DNA from: CAXTEJ01 sp964243295
GTDB taxonomy: Bacteria > Actinomycetota > Actinomycetes > Actinomycetales > Angustibacteraceae
Assembly (NCBI GenBank): GCA_964243295.1
Contig: CAXTEJ010000004.1
Span: 62,001-126,000, forward strand
DNA length: 64,000 nt
Direction of reading: 5' to 3'
The translations under genes and the position numbers were made by a program. The notes below the pieces were generated by a model that saw only the letters and a list, made by a program, of their open reading frames with translations, was not told the DNA's origin and made no database searches. Of the stretch, positions 1-8,576 are shown one piece after another (the first letter of the stretch is position 1; each line of letters begins with the position of its first letter).

Positions 1-1354
1 CGACGACACCACCGAGGCGGTGCTCGAGCTGGGCGACCGTGGCGATCGCGGTGCGCTTGGTGTCGACGATGGCGAGCTTGCAGTACTCGATGCCGGTGCA
101 CGCCATCGTCGTGCGGCGAAAGACGCTCGGCCGCGCCCGGAGCCCGAGCTCGTCGAGCCCGGCCACGAGCGGCTCGACCTCGGCCTGCAACACGTCGAGG
201 ACGACGACCTTCTGGTGCGGGGTCAGCCGCACGCGACCCGAGCCGTGGCTCTCGACCAGGTCGGCGAGCCGCAGCAGCATCGTGCCCGACACCCGGCCGA
301 CGGTGGGCGCGGCGCCGACGTAGAACCGGCCGTCGACCTGCTCGCTGACACCCACGTGGTCGCCGAGGTCGGACGTCGGCGCCGGGGCGGGCCCGTCGAG
401 CAGCGGCCGGTGAAGGTAGTCGTCCTCCAGCACCTGGCGGAACCGCTCGGGCCCCCAGTCGGCGAGCAGGAACTTCAGCCGCGCCTTGGTGCGCATCTTG
501 CGGTAGCCGTGGTCGCGGAAGATCCCCACGACACCGGCCCAGACGTCGGGCACCTCGGCGAGCGGCACCCAGGCGCCCAGTCGGACGGCGAGCCGCGGGT
601 TGGTCGACAGCCCGCCGCCGACCCACAGGTCGAAGCCGGGCCCGTGCTCGGGGTGCACGACCGCGGTGAACGCGACGTCGTTGATCTCGTGCACGACGTC
701 GTTGGTCGGCATGCCGGTGATCGCGGTCTTGAACTTGCGCGGCAGGTTGCTGAACTCGGGGTTGCCGATGTAGCGGCGCTGGATCTCCTCGATCGCCCAG
801 GTCGGGTCGACGATCTCGTCCTTGGCGATGCCGGCGACCGGGCTGCCGAGGACGACGCGCGGGCAGTCGCCGCACGCCTCGGTGGTCGACAGCCCCACGG
901 CCTCGAGGCGCCGCCAGATCTGCGGCACGTCCTCCACGCGCACCCAGTGCAGCTGGATGTTCTGCCGGTCGGTGATGTCGGCGCTGTCGCGGCCGAAGTC
1001 GACCGAGATCTGCCCGATGGTGCGCAGCTGCTCGGTGGTGAGGGCGCCGCCGTCGACGCGCACGCGCAGCATGAAGAACTCGTCCTCGAGCTCGTGCGGC
1101 TCGAGCTGGGCGGTGCGACCGCCGTCGATGCCCGGTCGGCGCTGGGTGTACAGGCCCCACCAGCGGAACCGGCCGCGCAGGTCGTCGGACGTGATCGACG
1201 CGAAACCGTTGCGGGAGTAGACGTCCTCAATGCGGGCGCGGACGTTCAGCGCGTCGTCCTCGGCCTTGAAGCGCTCGTTGTCGTTCAGCGGGGTGCGGTC
1301 ACCCGAGGCCCACTGTCCGAGGTTCGCGGGGGCACGCGGCGTGGTGGTGGTCAT
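1..1354 (-). CDS. sirA: Ferredoxin-dependent sulfite/nitrite reductase (3' end beyond window)
   Basis: Assimilatory siroheme/[4Fe-4S] reductase, expected to reduce sulfite to sulfide (or nitrite to ammonia) with ferredoxin electrons in the cytoplasm. The visible 451 residues start MTTTTPRAPANLGQW. They include the first ferrite-like half, a conserved TEACGDCPR motif near residue 160, and the first two cluster cysteines in a CX5C motif (C419 and C425, in ACTGIEYCKLA). The second CX3C cluster pair lies past the window edge, so the gene is partial, not broken. Start ATG is at 1354, preceded by a GAGGAAG ribosome site. A Cys-containing leader ORF about 110 nt upstream argues for a sulfur role rather than nitrite reduction. 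The family cannot be split into sulfite and nitrite reductases by sequence alone here. Confidence 0.93.
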   Translation of the reverse strand, partial: MTTTTPRAPANLGQWASGDRTPLNDNERFKAEDDALNVRARIEDVYSRNGFASITSDDLRGRFRWWGLYTQRRPGIDGGRTAQLEPHELEDEFFMLRVRVDGGALTTEQLRTIGQISVDFGRDSADITDRQNIQLHWVRVEDVPQIWRRLEAVGLSTTEACGDCPRVVLGSPVAGIAKDEIVDPTWAIEEIQRRYIGNPEFSNLPRKFKTAITGMPTNDVVHEINDVAFTAVVHPEHGPGFDLWVGGGLSTNPRLAVRLGAWVPLAEVPDVWAGVVGIFRDHGYRKMRTKARLKFLLADWGPERFRQVLEDDYLHRPLLDGPAPAPTSDLGDHVGVSEQVDGRFYVGAAPTVGRVSGTMLLRLADLVESHGSGRVRLTPHQKVVVLDVLQAEVEPLVAGLDELGLRARPSVFRRTTMACTGIEYCKLAIVDTKRTAIATVAQLEHRLGGVV

Positions 1355-1384
1355 GGCTTCCTCGTCCGAGCGGCGAGGGCGCAA

Positions 1385-1452
1385 CCCGGGCCCGGGCGGC
1401 GAAGGCCCCGGCGTCCGGGCACGCGCCCGGGGTCGACGACCGGCGGGTCGTC
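1385..1452 (-). promoter_or_regulatory. Candidate attenuator hairpins between leader peptide and reductase
   Basis: Between the leader stop codon and the reductase start lie two perfect short stems: 7 bp with a 4-nt loop at 1435-1452 (GACGACC/GGTCGTC) and 6 bp with a 4-nt loop at 1415-1430 (CCGGGC/GCCCGG). A self-complementary CCCGGGCCCGGG at 1385-1396 can pair with the latter as an alternative. Mutually exclusive folding is inferred, not computed. No U-run follows, so control could be by Rho or by hiding the GAGGAAG ribosome site rather than by intrinsic termination. Confidence 0.5.
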
Positions 1453-1464
1453 AGGGGCGGTGCG

Positions 1465-1551
1465 TCAGCGGGGGCGACAGATGCTGCTGCGGGTGCGCCC
1501 GAGGTCGACGTGGCGTCGGCTCACGAGGCGGCGCTGCAGGGCGATCTCCAC
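1465..1551 (-). CDS. Cysteine-type leader peptide (28 aa)
   Basis: Tiny ORF with GTG start at 1551 and TGA at 1467-1465. It carries the segment LVSRRHVDLGRTRSSICRPR, with one Cys (C25) three codons before the end. Peptides of the form RRHVDLxR...C placed before sulfur-assimilation genes are known in actinobacteria as putative leader peptides. The inferred role is to sense charged tRNA-Cys by ribosome stalling and so control the reductase downstream. No Shine-Dalgarno sequence is visible before the GTG, which fits leaderless translation. An internal in-frame GTG (codon 10) is an alternative start. A short inverted repeat, CACAC-GGG-GTGTG, lies at 1565-1577 just upstream and may be an operator. 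Confidence 0.75.
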   Translation of the reverse strand: MEIALQRRLVSRRHVDLGRTRSSICRPR

Positions 1552-1640
1552 GGGGCCAGAGTCGCACACGGGGTGTGACCACCTGCGCACGTCCCACCAT
1601 CCGGGACACCGGTCCACCTCCCGGACGCCGGTCAGCGGGC

Positions 1641-3230
1641 TCAGGTGCGCTCGCGCGGGCGCCGCTTGTGCCGGTACATCTCGGCGTCGGCCGCCTGCAC
1701 GAGGTCGAGCAGCCCGCGGCCGTGCGGGCCGTCGCCGCTCGTGCCCGTCGTCGCGGAGCCCACCGTGGCGGTGACCCGCAGGCCGGGCGCGACGTCGTCC
1801 CAGTCGGTGTCCTCGATGCCCCGCTCGAAGCGGCGGACGAGCTCGGCGCCGACGTCCGGGCCGGCACCGACGGCCAGCACGACGAACTCGTCACCGCCGA
1901 GCCGCACGACCAGGTCGCCGTCCCGGGCGTGGGCGCGCAGCACCTCACCGACCCGGCACAGCACCGCGTCGCCCACCGCGTGACCGTGGTCGTCGTTGAC
2001 GCCCTTGAAGTCGTCGAGGTCGAGCAGCAGCAGAGTGTGCTGGCGGCGGTCGCCGGCCACCGACCCCACCTCGCCCATCGCCTCGTCGAGCGCCCGGCGG
2101 TTGCCCAGCCCCGTCAGCGGGTCCCGGCGCGCGACCAGCCAGGCGGCCTGGCCGTCGCGCTGCAGCCGCTCGACGTCCAGCGCGGTGCGGGCGCCCTGCA
2201 GGGTGCGCAGCCGCTGCTGCCAGCTCGACCGGCCGAGCAGCCGGACGTAGGCGAGCGCGTTCTCGGCGCCCGGGCGGCCGAGGTCGGCCTCGATGCTGAC
2301 CAGCAGGTCGCGCACCGCCACCTCGACCTGCCAGTCGACGACCTCCCCGCCCAGCTGCTCGACGGCGGCGGAGGCCACCGAGTGGGCCTGCTCCAGGTCG
2401 CCGCAGGCCCGCAGCGCGCGCGCCAGCGCCGCCTGCACGCGGGCCGTGCTGCCGGGGTGCCCGCCCGGCTCGGCGAGCAGCCGGCGCAGGTGCGGCTGCA
2501 CCAGCAGCGGGTGGTCCTCGGCTGCGGCGCTCAGGTGCAGCACCCGGCAGACGGGCAGCCACGGCGCCAGCCGCCGGCGCCGCGCCTCGACGACCGCCTC
2601 GTGCGCCCAGCGCCGGCCCTGCGCGCGGTGCCTGGCGGCGTCGTCCGCGGTGGCGTAGCCGGGCACCCGGTCGAGCTCGTCGGCCCACGCCAGATAGAGC
2701 TCGCTGAGGTTCATCATGTCGATGACCGCCGACTCGGCGAGCGGCATGGGCGAGGCGCCGCGCAGCTGCGCGGCCATCAGCAGGTGCGGCTCGGCGAGCT
2801 CGTAGAGCCGCAGCTCGAGGTAGCAGTAGCCCAGGCCGACGTGCGCCCAGTTCGACAGCCCCGGGTCGTGGCACTCGTCGACGTCCAGCTCGGCGCGGGC
2901 GAGGTCGGTCAGGGCGCTGACGATGTCGCGGCCCCGGGCGAGGGCCATCGCCCGCATCGACAGGGCGTTGCTCGACCACCCGCGCGAGCCGACCGCCAGC
3001 GCGATCTGCAGGCACCGCTCGGCGGCGAGCTGCTGCGCCCCGAGGTCACCGCGGCCGTGCTCGAGCACCGCGATGGAGTACCAGAAGGCCGCGGCACCCT
3101 CGCCCTGCTCGTCCGCCGCCCGCTCCAGCGCGTGCGCCACGACGGCGTCGCCCGCCGCGACGTCGCCCAGCGACGCGTGGGCGATGACCTGGGCGGCCAG
3201 CTCGGCGAGGGGGACGGGCGGACGGGGCAC
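1641..3230 (-). CDS. GGDEF-domain diguanylate cyclase with helical-repeat N-terminus
   Basis: Predicted cytoplasmic diguanylate cyclase making c-di-GMP from two GTP. Residues 1 to about 365 are Ala/Leu-rich helices resembling a TPR-type array with no membrane segment or sensor fold I can name. The C-terminal GGDEF domain begins at DPLTGLGNRRAL and has an intact signature RLGGDEF (G445-F449). An inhibitory I-site RxxD (RDGD) stands exactly five residues before GGDEF, so product inhibition is likely. Start is GTG at 3230 with a G-rich leader. It is transcribed toward the sulfite reductase leader but separated from it by about 90 nt, and is divergent from the topoisomerase gene. The input signal is unknown. 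Confidence 0.9.
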   Translation of the reverse strand: MPRPPVPLAELAAQVIAHASLGDVAAGDAVVAHALERAADEQGEGAAAFWYSIAVLEHGRGDLGAQQLAAERCLQIALAVGSRGWSSNALSMRAMALARGRDIVSALTDLARAELDVDECHDPGLSNWAHVGLGYCYLELRLYELAEPHLLMAAQLRGASPMPLAESAVIDMMNLSELYLAWADELDRVPGYATADDAARHRAQGRRWAHEAVVEARRRRLAPWLPVCRVLHLSAAAEDHPLLVQPHLRRLLAEPGGHPGSTARVQAALARALRACGDLEQAHSVASAAVEQLGGEVVDWQVEVAVRDLLVSIEADLGRPGAENALAYVRLLGRSSWQQRLRTLQGARTALDVERLQRDGQAAWLVARRDPLTGLGNRRALDEAMGEVGSVAGDRRQHTLLLLDLDDFKGVNDDHGHAVGDAVLCRVGEVLRAHARDGDLVVRLGGDEFVVLAVGAGPDVGAELVRRFERGIEDTDWDDVAPGLRVTATVGSATTGTSGDGPHGRGLLDLVQAADAEMYRHKRRPRERT

Positions 3231-3310
3231 CCCCGCAGTCTCGGGTCACAGCGGCGCGGACTCAACCCTCCCGGTTGCCCGCCCTGCGATCGAACCGGAC
3301 GATCAAGGAC

Positions 3311-4381
3311 ATGCCACGCCTGCGCACGGTCTCTCCCGCCCAGCCAGGGCTCACCCGACGCAGGCAGGGCCGCGGTTTCGTCTACCTCGACGGTGACGTG
3401 CGCGTGGCCGACCCGGTGGTGGTGGCGCGCATCCGCGACCTGGTCATCCCGCCCGCGTGGCGCGACGTGTGGATCTGCCGCCACCCCAACGGCCACATCC
3501 AGGCCGTCGGGTCGGACGAGAAGGGACGCCGCCAGTACCTCTACCACCCGCAGTGGCGCGAGCAGCGCGACCGGCGCAAGCACGACCGCGTGCTGGAGGT
3601 CGCCGCCCACCTGCCCGGCGCGCGCCAGCTGGTGGCCGAGCACCTCGCGCTGCCGGGCATGCCGCGCGAGCGGGCCCTCGCCACCGCGTTCCGGTTGCTC
3701 GACCTCGGGTTCTTCCGCATCGGCGGCGAGACGTACGCCGAGCAGAACGGCAGCTACGGCCTGGCCACCATCGGCAAGCAGCACGTCAGCGTCGAGGACC
3801 GCCTGATCGTCTTCGAGTACGTCGCCAAGTCCGGCAAGGACCGCATGATCGCCGTGGGCGACCCCGCGGTCACCGAGGCGGTGCTGACCCTCAAGCGCCG
3901 GCGCGGCGGCGGCAGCGAGCTGCTCGCCTATCGCGACGGCTCGCGCTGGAGGGACGTCACGAGCACCGACATCAACGAGTACGTCAAGGGCGTCGTCGGC
4001 GGGGAGGTGTCGGCCAAGGACTTCCGCACCTGGCACGGCACCGTGCTGGCCGCCGTCGCGCTCGCGGTGTCGACGAACGCCGCCGAGACCCCGGCGGCGC
4101 GCAAGCGGGCGATCAGCCGGGCGATGACGGAGGTGTCGACGTACCTCGGCAACACCCCGGCCGTCGCCCGGGCGTCGTACGTCGACCCCCGGGTCATCGA
4201 CCTGTTCGAGGACGGCATCACCGTCGAGCACGCGCTGCGGCACCTGGGCGAGGCGACGCAGGAGGGCCACCCGGCCACGCACGGCGCCATGGAGGAGGCC
4301 GTACTGGCGATGCTGCGCACTCCCCCGCAGGCCCACCGGCGGGCCGCCCGGTCCCGGGCGCAGCTGCGGGCGACGGCCTGA
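3311..4381 (+). CDS. DNA topoisomerase IB (poxvirus/eukaryote-like)
   Basis: Type IB topoisomerase that relaxes supercoils through a 3'-phosphotyrosyl intermediate. The 356-aa length is usual for bacterial TopIB. The N-terminal domain holds RRRQGRGFVYLDG and WICRHPNGHIQAVG. The catalytic domain has the Arg of FRIGGETYAEQNGSYG, the Lys of KSGKDR, Arg and His of FRTWHGT, and the nucleophile Y290 in ARASYVDPRV, so the full pentad is present. I chose ATG at 3311. An in-frame TTG at 3275 would add 12 residues that look non-conserved. It is divergent from the GGDEF gene with a short shared intergenic region. Confidence 0.93.
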   Translation: MPRLRTVSPAQPGLTRRRQGRGFVYLDGDVRVADPVVVARIRDLVIPPAWRDVWICRHPNGHIQAVGSDEKGRRQYLYHPQWREQRDRRKHDRVLEVAAHLPGARQLVAEHLALPGMPRERALATAFRLLDLGFFRIGGETYAEQNGSYGLATIGKQHVSVEDRLIVFEYVAKSGKDRMIAVGDPAVTEAVLTLKRRRGGGSELLAYRDGSRWRDVTSTDINEYVKGVVGGEVSAKDFRTWHGTVLAAVALAVSTNAAETPAARKRAISRAMTEVSTYLGNTPAVARASYVDPRVIDLFEDGITVEHALRHLGEATQEGHPATHGAMEEAVLAMLRTPPQAHRRAARSRAQLRATA

Positions 4382-4420
4382 GCTGGTGCTCGGCCGCCGC
4401 CCGCGAGGGTGTGCTGCTGA

Positions 4421-5284
4421 TCAGCCCGCGGCGTCCAGCGAGGCGATCTCATCGGTGCTCAGCGTCAGGTCGACGGCCTTGACGGAGTCCTGGATGGTCT
4501 CCGGACGGCTCGAGCCCGGGATCGGGACGACGATCGGCGACTTCGCGAGCTGCCACGCGAGGGCGACCTGCTGCGGGCTCACGCCGTGGGCCTCGGCGAC
4601 CTGGGCGAACGGCGCGAACGCCGAGCCGAGGTCGGCCGCCTTGGCGATGCCGCCGAGCGGGCTCCACGGCAGGAACGCGATGCCGAGCTCGTCGCACAGC
4701 TCGAGCTCGGGCTCGCTGCTGCGGAACGCCGGCGAGAACTGGTTCTGCACGCTGACCAGGCGGCCGCCGAGGATCTCGTTCGCCTGCCGGATCTGGTCGG
4801 GGGTGGCGTTGGAGATGCCGGCCTGCACGATGGTGCCGTCGTCCAGCAGGTCGCGGATGGCGCCGACCGAGTCGGCGTAGTCGACCTCGGGGTCGGGGCG
4901 GTGGAACTGGTAGAGGCCGATGGCCTCGACGCCGAGCCGGCGGGCGGACTCCTTGGCGGCTGACTTGAGGTACGACGGGTCGCCGTTCAGGGTCCAGGAG
5001 CCGTCACCGGGGCGCAGGTGGCCGCCCTTGGTCGCGATCAGCACCTTCGAGGTGTCGCCGCCGAAGCTCTTCACGGCCTCGGCGATGAGCTCCTCGTTGT
5101 GGCCGACGTCCGTCGCCTCGAGGTGGTAGGCGTCGGCGGTGTCGAAGAACGTGACCCCTGCCTCGAGGGCGGCGTGGATCGTCGCGATCGAGCGCTCGCG
5201 GTCGGGCCGGCCCTCGATCGACATGGGCATCCCGCCCAGGCCGATGGCCGAGACCGTGACGGTGCCGATGGTGCGCGTCTGCAT
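4421..5284 (-). CDS. Aldo/keto reductase
   Basis: NADPH-dependent aldo/keto reductase of 287 aa, cytoplasmic, substrate unknown. The classic tetrad is visible: D48 and Y53 (FFDTADAY), K86 (ATKGG) and H128 (YQFHRPD). The C-terminal cofactor site shows PIPGSSRPETI. Start is ATG at 5284 with an AGAAGGAGC ribosome site eight bases upstream. The gene is convergent with topoisomerase IB and lies 70 bp after the MFS exporter gene on the same strand, so the two may be cotranscribed. Confidence 0.92.
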   Translation of the reverse strand: MQTRTIGTVTVSAIGLGGMPMSIEGRPDRERSIATIHAALEAGVTFFDTADAYHLEATDVGHNEELIAEAVKSFGGDTSKVLIATKGGHLRPGDGSWTLNGDPSYLKSAAKESARRLGVEAIGLYQFHRPDPEVDYADSVGAIRDLLDDGTIVQAGISNATPDQIRQANEILGGRLVSVQNQFSPAFRSSEPELELCDELGIAFLPWSPLGGIAKAADLGSAFAPFAQVAEAHGVSPQQVALAWQLAKSPIVVPIPGSSRPETIQDSVKAVDLTLSTDEIASLDAAG

Positions 5285-5354
5285 GCGTGCTCCTTCTGGT
5301 AGGTGTCCGGGGCGTCAAGTCCTCAGAGGGGTGATGTGTTCCGCGGATGGCTCG

Positions 5355-7073
5355 TCAGGCGTGACCGGCGGGCGCGCCGGTGGCCGGTGCCGCCTCGTCC
5401 GCGGCCCGCTCGGAGCGCCGGGGCAGCCGCAGCACCAGCAGCGCGGCGAGCAGGAACACCACGACCTCGTAGGCGAGCCCCCACTGCACCGCGCGCCCGA
5501 AGGTCGCCGACTGCGCCTCCGCCGCAGCACTGGTGAACGCGGCGGTGACGGCGGGCGGTGACCCGGGGCGCTGCACGGCCCGGCACGACGGCGGCTGCGC
5601 CGACGGGTCGGACGACGACGACCGGTCGACGAAGCAGCGCTCGAAACCCTGCACCGCCGGACCGGCCTGGTCGGCGGGCAGCCCGGCGGCGGTGAGCTGG
5701 GTGCGCAGCGTCGACGACTGGTCGGCCGCGGCGGTGGACGCGTGCGACGACAGGACGCCGAAGAAGACGATGCCCACGAGCGCGACGCCGATGGCGCCGC
5801 CGACCTGCTGGCTGGTGGCGAGCACCCCGCTGGCCTGCCCCGCCTGCCGCGGCGGGACGCCGTCCAGGATCACGGCGGTGTTCGGCGCGGCGAAGCACCC
5901 CAGGCCGGCGCCGGCGAGCACGAAGGCGGGGATGAAGTGCCAGGGACTGGGCTGCGCCCCGACGAGCTGCACCGTGACGAGGGCCGTGGCCATGCCCGCC
6001 GCGACCAGCAGGCACCCGAGCAGCAGCACCGAGCGGCCGAGCCTGCGCACCAGGCCCGCGCTGCGCGAGGACAGGATGCCTGAGGCGACGGCAAACGGGA
6101 TGGTCGTCAGCCCGCTCCTGAGGGCGCTGAACGACTCGCCGACCTGCAGGTAGAGCGAGAACGTGAAGAAGAACGCCGGGACGCCGGCGAAGAACACCAG
6201 GCTGAGCGGCATGCCCACGCGGACCCCGTGCAGGTCGAGCAGCCGCAGGTCGACCAGCGGCGAGTCCTCGTCACGGGTCTTGCGCCGCTGCACGACGAAG
6301 AACAGCGCGCCGACCGGGACGCTCGCCACGAGCATGGCGATGAGCCACCACGGCCAGCCGCGCTCGCGGCCCTCGGTGAGCGGCAGGATCAGCAGCAGCA
6401 GCGCGAGCGCCGACAGGATCGCGCCGGGCACATCCAGCTTGGTGGCGTACGGCGCCTTGGACTCGGGCAGCAGCCACAGCGCGGCGGCGATGGCCGCGAC
6501 GCCGATCGGCACGTTGACCAGGAAGATCGAGCGCCACTGCGACCCGGCGATGTCGGCCTCGATGAGGGCGCCGCCCAGCAGCGGTCCGAGGATCGTCGCG
6601 AGCCCGATGGTCGCGCCGAGCACCGCGAACGCCTTGGGCCGGTCCTTGGGCGGGAAGACCGCCTGGATCACCGACAGCACCTGGGGGTACATCAGGCCGC
6701 TCATCAGGCCCTGCAGCACCCGGGCCAGCACCAGGAACAGCGGGCCGGTCGCCGTCCCGCACAGGATCGAGGCGAGCGTGAAGCCCGTCATGCCCAGCAG
6801 GAACAGCCGCCGGCGTCCGAACAGGTCGCCGAGGCGGGCCGCCGTGATCAGCGTGCAGGCGAAGGCGAGCTGGTAGCCGGACTGCACCAGCTGCACCGCC
6901 GAGAAGCTGGCGTCGAGATCGGTGCGGATGCTGGGCACGGCCACGTTGGTGATGGACACGTCGACGAGCTGCACGAACGCGGCGGTCAGCACGATGGCCA
7001 GCACGAGGCCGGGGTGCACCTCGCGGCCGTGGACGGTCGTGGGGGGCGCGTCGGCTGGGGCGTTGGTCGTCAC
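5355..7073 (-). CDS. DHA2-family MFS drug exporter (EmrB/QacA type)
   Basis: Membrane transporter of 572 aa with about 14 hydrophobic helices, the pattern of proton-coupled DHA2 exporters. Motif A is seen as RLGDLFGRRRLFLLG after helix 2, and motif C-like glycines in the GATIGLATILGPLLGG segment. A hydrophilic loop near the C-terminus (about residues 470-520) is Ser/Pro-rich and carries two cysteines. The last helix is followed by a charged Ala/Pro tail. Start ATG is at 7073. It is divergent from the tRNA operon. Substrate is not predictable. Confidence 0.9.
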   Translation of the reverse strand: MTTNAPADAPPTTVHGREVHPGLVLAIVLTAAFVQLVDVSITNVAVPSIRTDLDASFSAVQLVQSGYQLAFACTLITAARLGDLFGRRRLFLLGMTGFTLASILCGTATGPLFLVLARVLQGLMSGLMYPQVLSVIQAVFPPKDRPKAFAVLGATIGLATILGPLLGGALIEADIAGSQWRSIFLVNVPIGVAAIAAALWLLPESKAPYATKLDVPGAILSALALLLLILPLTEGRERGWPWWLIAMLVASVPVGALFFVVQRRKTRDEDSPLVDLRLLDLHGVRVGMPLSLVFFAGVPAFFFTFSLYLQVGESFSALRSGLTTIPFAVASGILSSRSAGLVRRLGRSVLLLGCLLVAAGMATALVTVQLVGAQPSPWHFIPAFVLAGAGLGCFAAPNTAVILDGVPPRQAGQASGVLATSQQVGGAIGVALVGIVFFGVLSSHASTAAADQSSTLRTQLTAAGLPADQAGPAVQGFERCFVDRSSSSDPSAQPPSCRAVQRPGSPPAVTAAFTSAAAEAQSATFGRAVQWGLAYEVVVFLLAALLVLRLPRRSERAADEAAPATGAPAGHA

Positions 7074-7158
7074 GTCTCACGAGCATGGACGACATCGCCG
7101 GTGATCGCTCGACCGAGACCGTTGCGCGGAGCCCAGCGTCCGGCGTCCGGCATGGACT

Positions 7159-7187
7159 TTGGCGTTGCCACGGGCGTCCCCTATGCT
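7159..7187 (+). promoter_or_regulatory. Promoter of the tRNA-Glu-Asp-Phe operon
   Basis: A -35 box TTGGCG at 7159-7164 and a -10 box TATGCT at 7182-7187 are separated by exactly 17 bp, about 40 bp before the first tRNA. This is a good match to a housekeeping sigma promoter in a GC-rich genome. Confidence 0.7.
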
Positions 7188-7227
7188 TGCCGACGTCCTC
7201 GACGCTGGCACGTCCGGAGGCGTCCGC

Positions 7228-7300
7228 GCCCCCATCGTCTAGTGGCCCAGGACACCGCCCTTTCAAGGCGGCAGCACGGGTTCGAATCCCGTTGGGGGTA
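7228..7300 (+). tRNA. tRNA-Glu (UUC)
   Basis: Complete cloverleaf of 73 nt. The anticodon stem CCGCC/GGCGG encloses loop CTTTCAA, giving anticodon TTC. The T arm is CGGGTTCGAATCCCG. The acceptor stem has a G1-U72 wobble as in other actinobacterial tRNA-Glu. CCA is not encoded, unlike in the next two tRNAs. Confidence 0.97.
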
Positions 7301-7351
7301 CGCACCAGCCCGGTGCCGGTAGGCTCCGGGTCGCAGTTCGTGACACAGCAA

Positions 7352-7428
7352 GGCCCCGTAGCTCAGTTGGTTAGAGCGCCGCCCTGTCACGGCGGAGGTC
7401 GCCGGTTCGAGTCCGGTCGGGGTCGCCA
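7352..7428 (+). tRNA. tRNA-Asp (GUC), CCA encoded
   Basis: Cloverleaf with acceptor GGCCCCG/CGGGGTC, discriminator G, and genome-encoded CCA at 7426-7428. The anticodon loop CTGTCAC gives GTC. It lies 51 nt after tRNA-Glu in the same orientation, most likely one transcript. Confidence 0.97.
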
Positions 7429-7457
7429 CAGCGCCGCCAGAACGTCAGGCGCTGCGG

Positions 7458-7534
7458 GGCCAGGTAGCTCAGTTGGTACGAGCGTCCGACTGAAAATCGG
7501 AAGGTCGGCGGTTCGACCCCGCCCCTGGCCACCA
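7458..7534 (+). tRNA. tRNA-Phe (GAA), CCA encoded
   Basis: Cloverleaf with acceptor GGCCAGG/CCTGGCC, discriminator A, and encoded CCA at 7532-7534. The anticodon loop CTGAAAA gives GAA. It lies 29 nt after tRNA-Asp and ends the tRNA operon. The Glu-Asp-Phe order is common in actinobacteria. Confidence 0.97.
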
Positions 7535-7624
7535 GCGTTGGTCGGCGCACGGGTCCCACCCCATGCCAAGGCACCCGACCTAAACGCACGCGGCTCCTCA
7601 AGGCACCGCTGTCTCGTGGCACGT

Positions 7625-8446
7625 CTAGCGGTGTCGGCGCCGAAGCCGTTCGACGTGCGCGCGTATCCCCAGGCCAAGGCCGAGGACCAGCAGGTAGTAC
7701 GCGAAGACGTGGGTCGTCAGCACGAGCGCGATGCAGCCGAGCACACCGACCAGCGGCAAGCCCCACACCGCTGCGTCGAGGCCGGCATCGGGCAGGCGGC
7801 CGAGGCCGTGATCGATCCTGATCTGCGCCCGTCCCGCTACGGCGGCGCTCTGGCGCCAACGACGAGGGACCGCGAGCCGGCGACGCATCGCCAGAGCGAA
7901 CGGGACGGATGACGCTGCGACGGCGCAACCGACGAAGACCATCACGACTGAGCCGTTGTCGACGCCGATCCCGACGATGACCAGCGCCAGCAGCATGGCG
8001 GCCGCGATGGCGATGCCGTGCACCACTGACGAGGTCGTTGCCAATCCGGACAGCCGGAACGGCATGGGATCGGTCTCTGGCTCCCCGGGCAGGACGACGA
8101 GCAGGTCCGCAGGCACGACCCGCTCGATCAGGTCCAACGCCTCGTCGCCGCAGTACCAGTCGCCTGCTCGGACGAGGACGCTCGTGGTCTCGTCGAGGAT
8201 GGCCTCGATGCGGTTGCCGGTGCGCAGCACCGTGGCGCAGTCGGCCCACAAGAGCACGTGCCGGACGCCGATGCCGAGCTCGAACGCGACGCCGTCCGGC
8301 GAGACGGTGAGCCGTCGGTCTCGGTCCAGGTGAGCCTCGGCGACGAACGTGCGCGTCAACGGCGTGCTCGAGGTCACGCTGCTGGGCTGTTCCGCATCCA
8401 CTCGGGGATCCTCGGCAGGCACCCGTCGACCTGAAGCCGTCGTCAC
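7625..8446 (-). CDS. Hypothetical membrane protein with PH-like N-terminal region
   Basis: Not recognised as a named family. The 273-aa product has a soluble first half (about residues 25-120) of beta-rich character (LTVSPDGVAFELG, VLLWADCATVLRTGNRIEAIL) that resembles PH-like domains of bacterial membrane proteins such as YcxB. Two hydrophobic pairs follow: about 135-180 and 220-265 (LVLTTHVFAYYLLVLGLGLG), suggesting four membrane helices with an Arg-rich inner tail RLRRRHR. I placed the start at GTG 8446, which has GGAGG eight bases upstream. A TTG at 8461 is also in frame. It is convergent with the tRNA operon. Confidence 0.6.
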   Translation of the reverse strand: MTTASGRRVPAEDPRVDAEQPSSVTSSTPLTRTFVAEAHLDRDRRLTVSPDGVAFELGIGVRHVLLWADCATVLRTGNRIEAILDETTSVLVRAGDWYCGDEALDLIERVVPADLLVVLPGEPETDPMPFRLSGLATTSSVVHGIAIAAAMLLALVIVGIGVDNGSVVMVFVGCAVAASSVPFALAMRRRLAVPRRWRQSAAVAGRAQIRIDHGLGRLPDAGLDAAVWGLPLVGVLGCIALVLTTHVFAYYLLVLGLGLGIRAHVERLRRRHR

Positions 8447-8576
8447 CCGGGCAGCCTCCAACGCGTCACCGAGGGCTGGTCGCCAGGATGCCCGTGTGGC
8501 CAGGTTGGTTCCCTGATGCTAAGAATCTGGCGCGATCCGGTGGCCGTGCATCCGGACGCCTCGCCGAGGAGGACGC

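Noticed and set aside
20..1774. Long open frame on the plus strand over the sulfite reductase
   Set aside because: It is the GC-rich shadow of the minus-strand reductase. No known domain, wrong codon-position bias and no start context.
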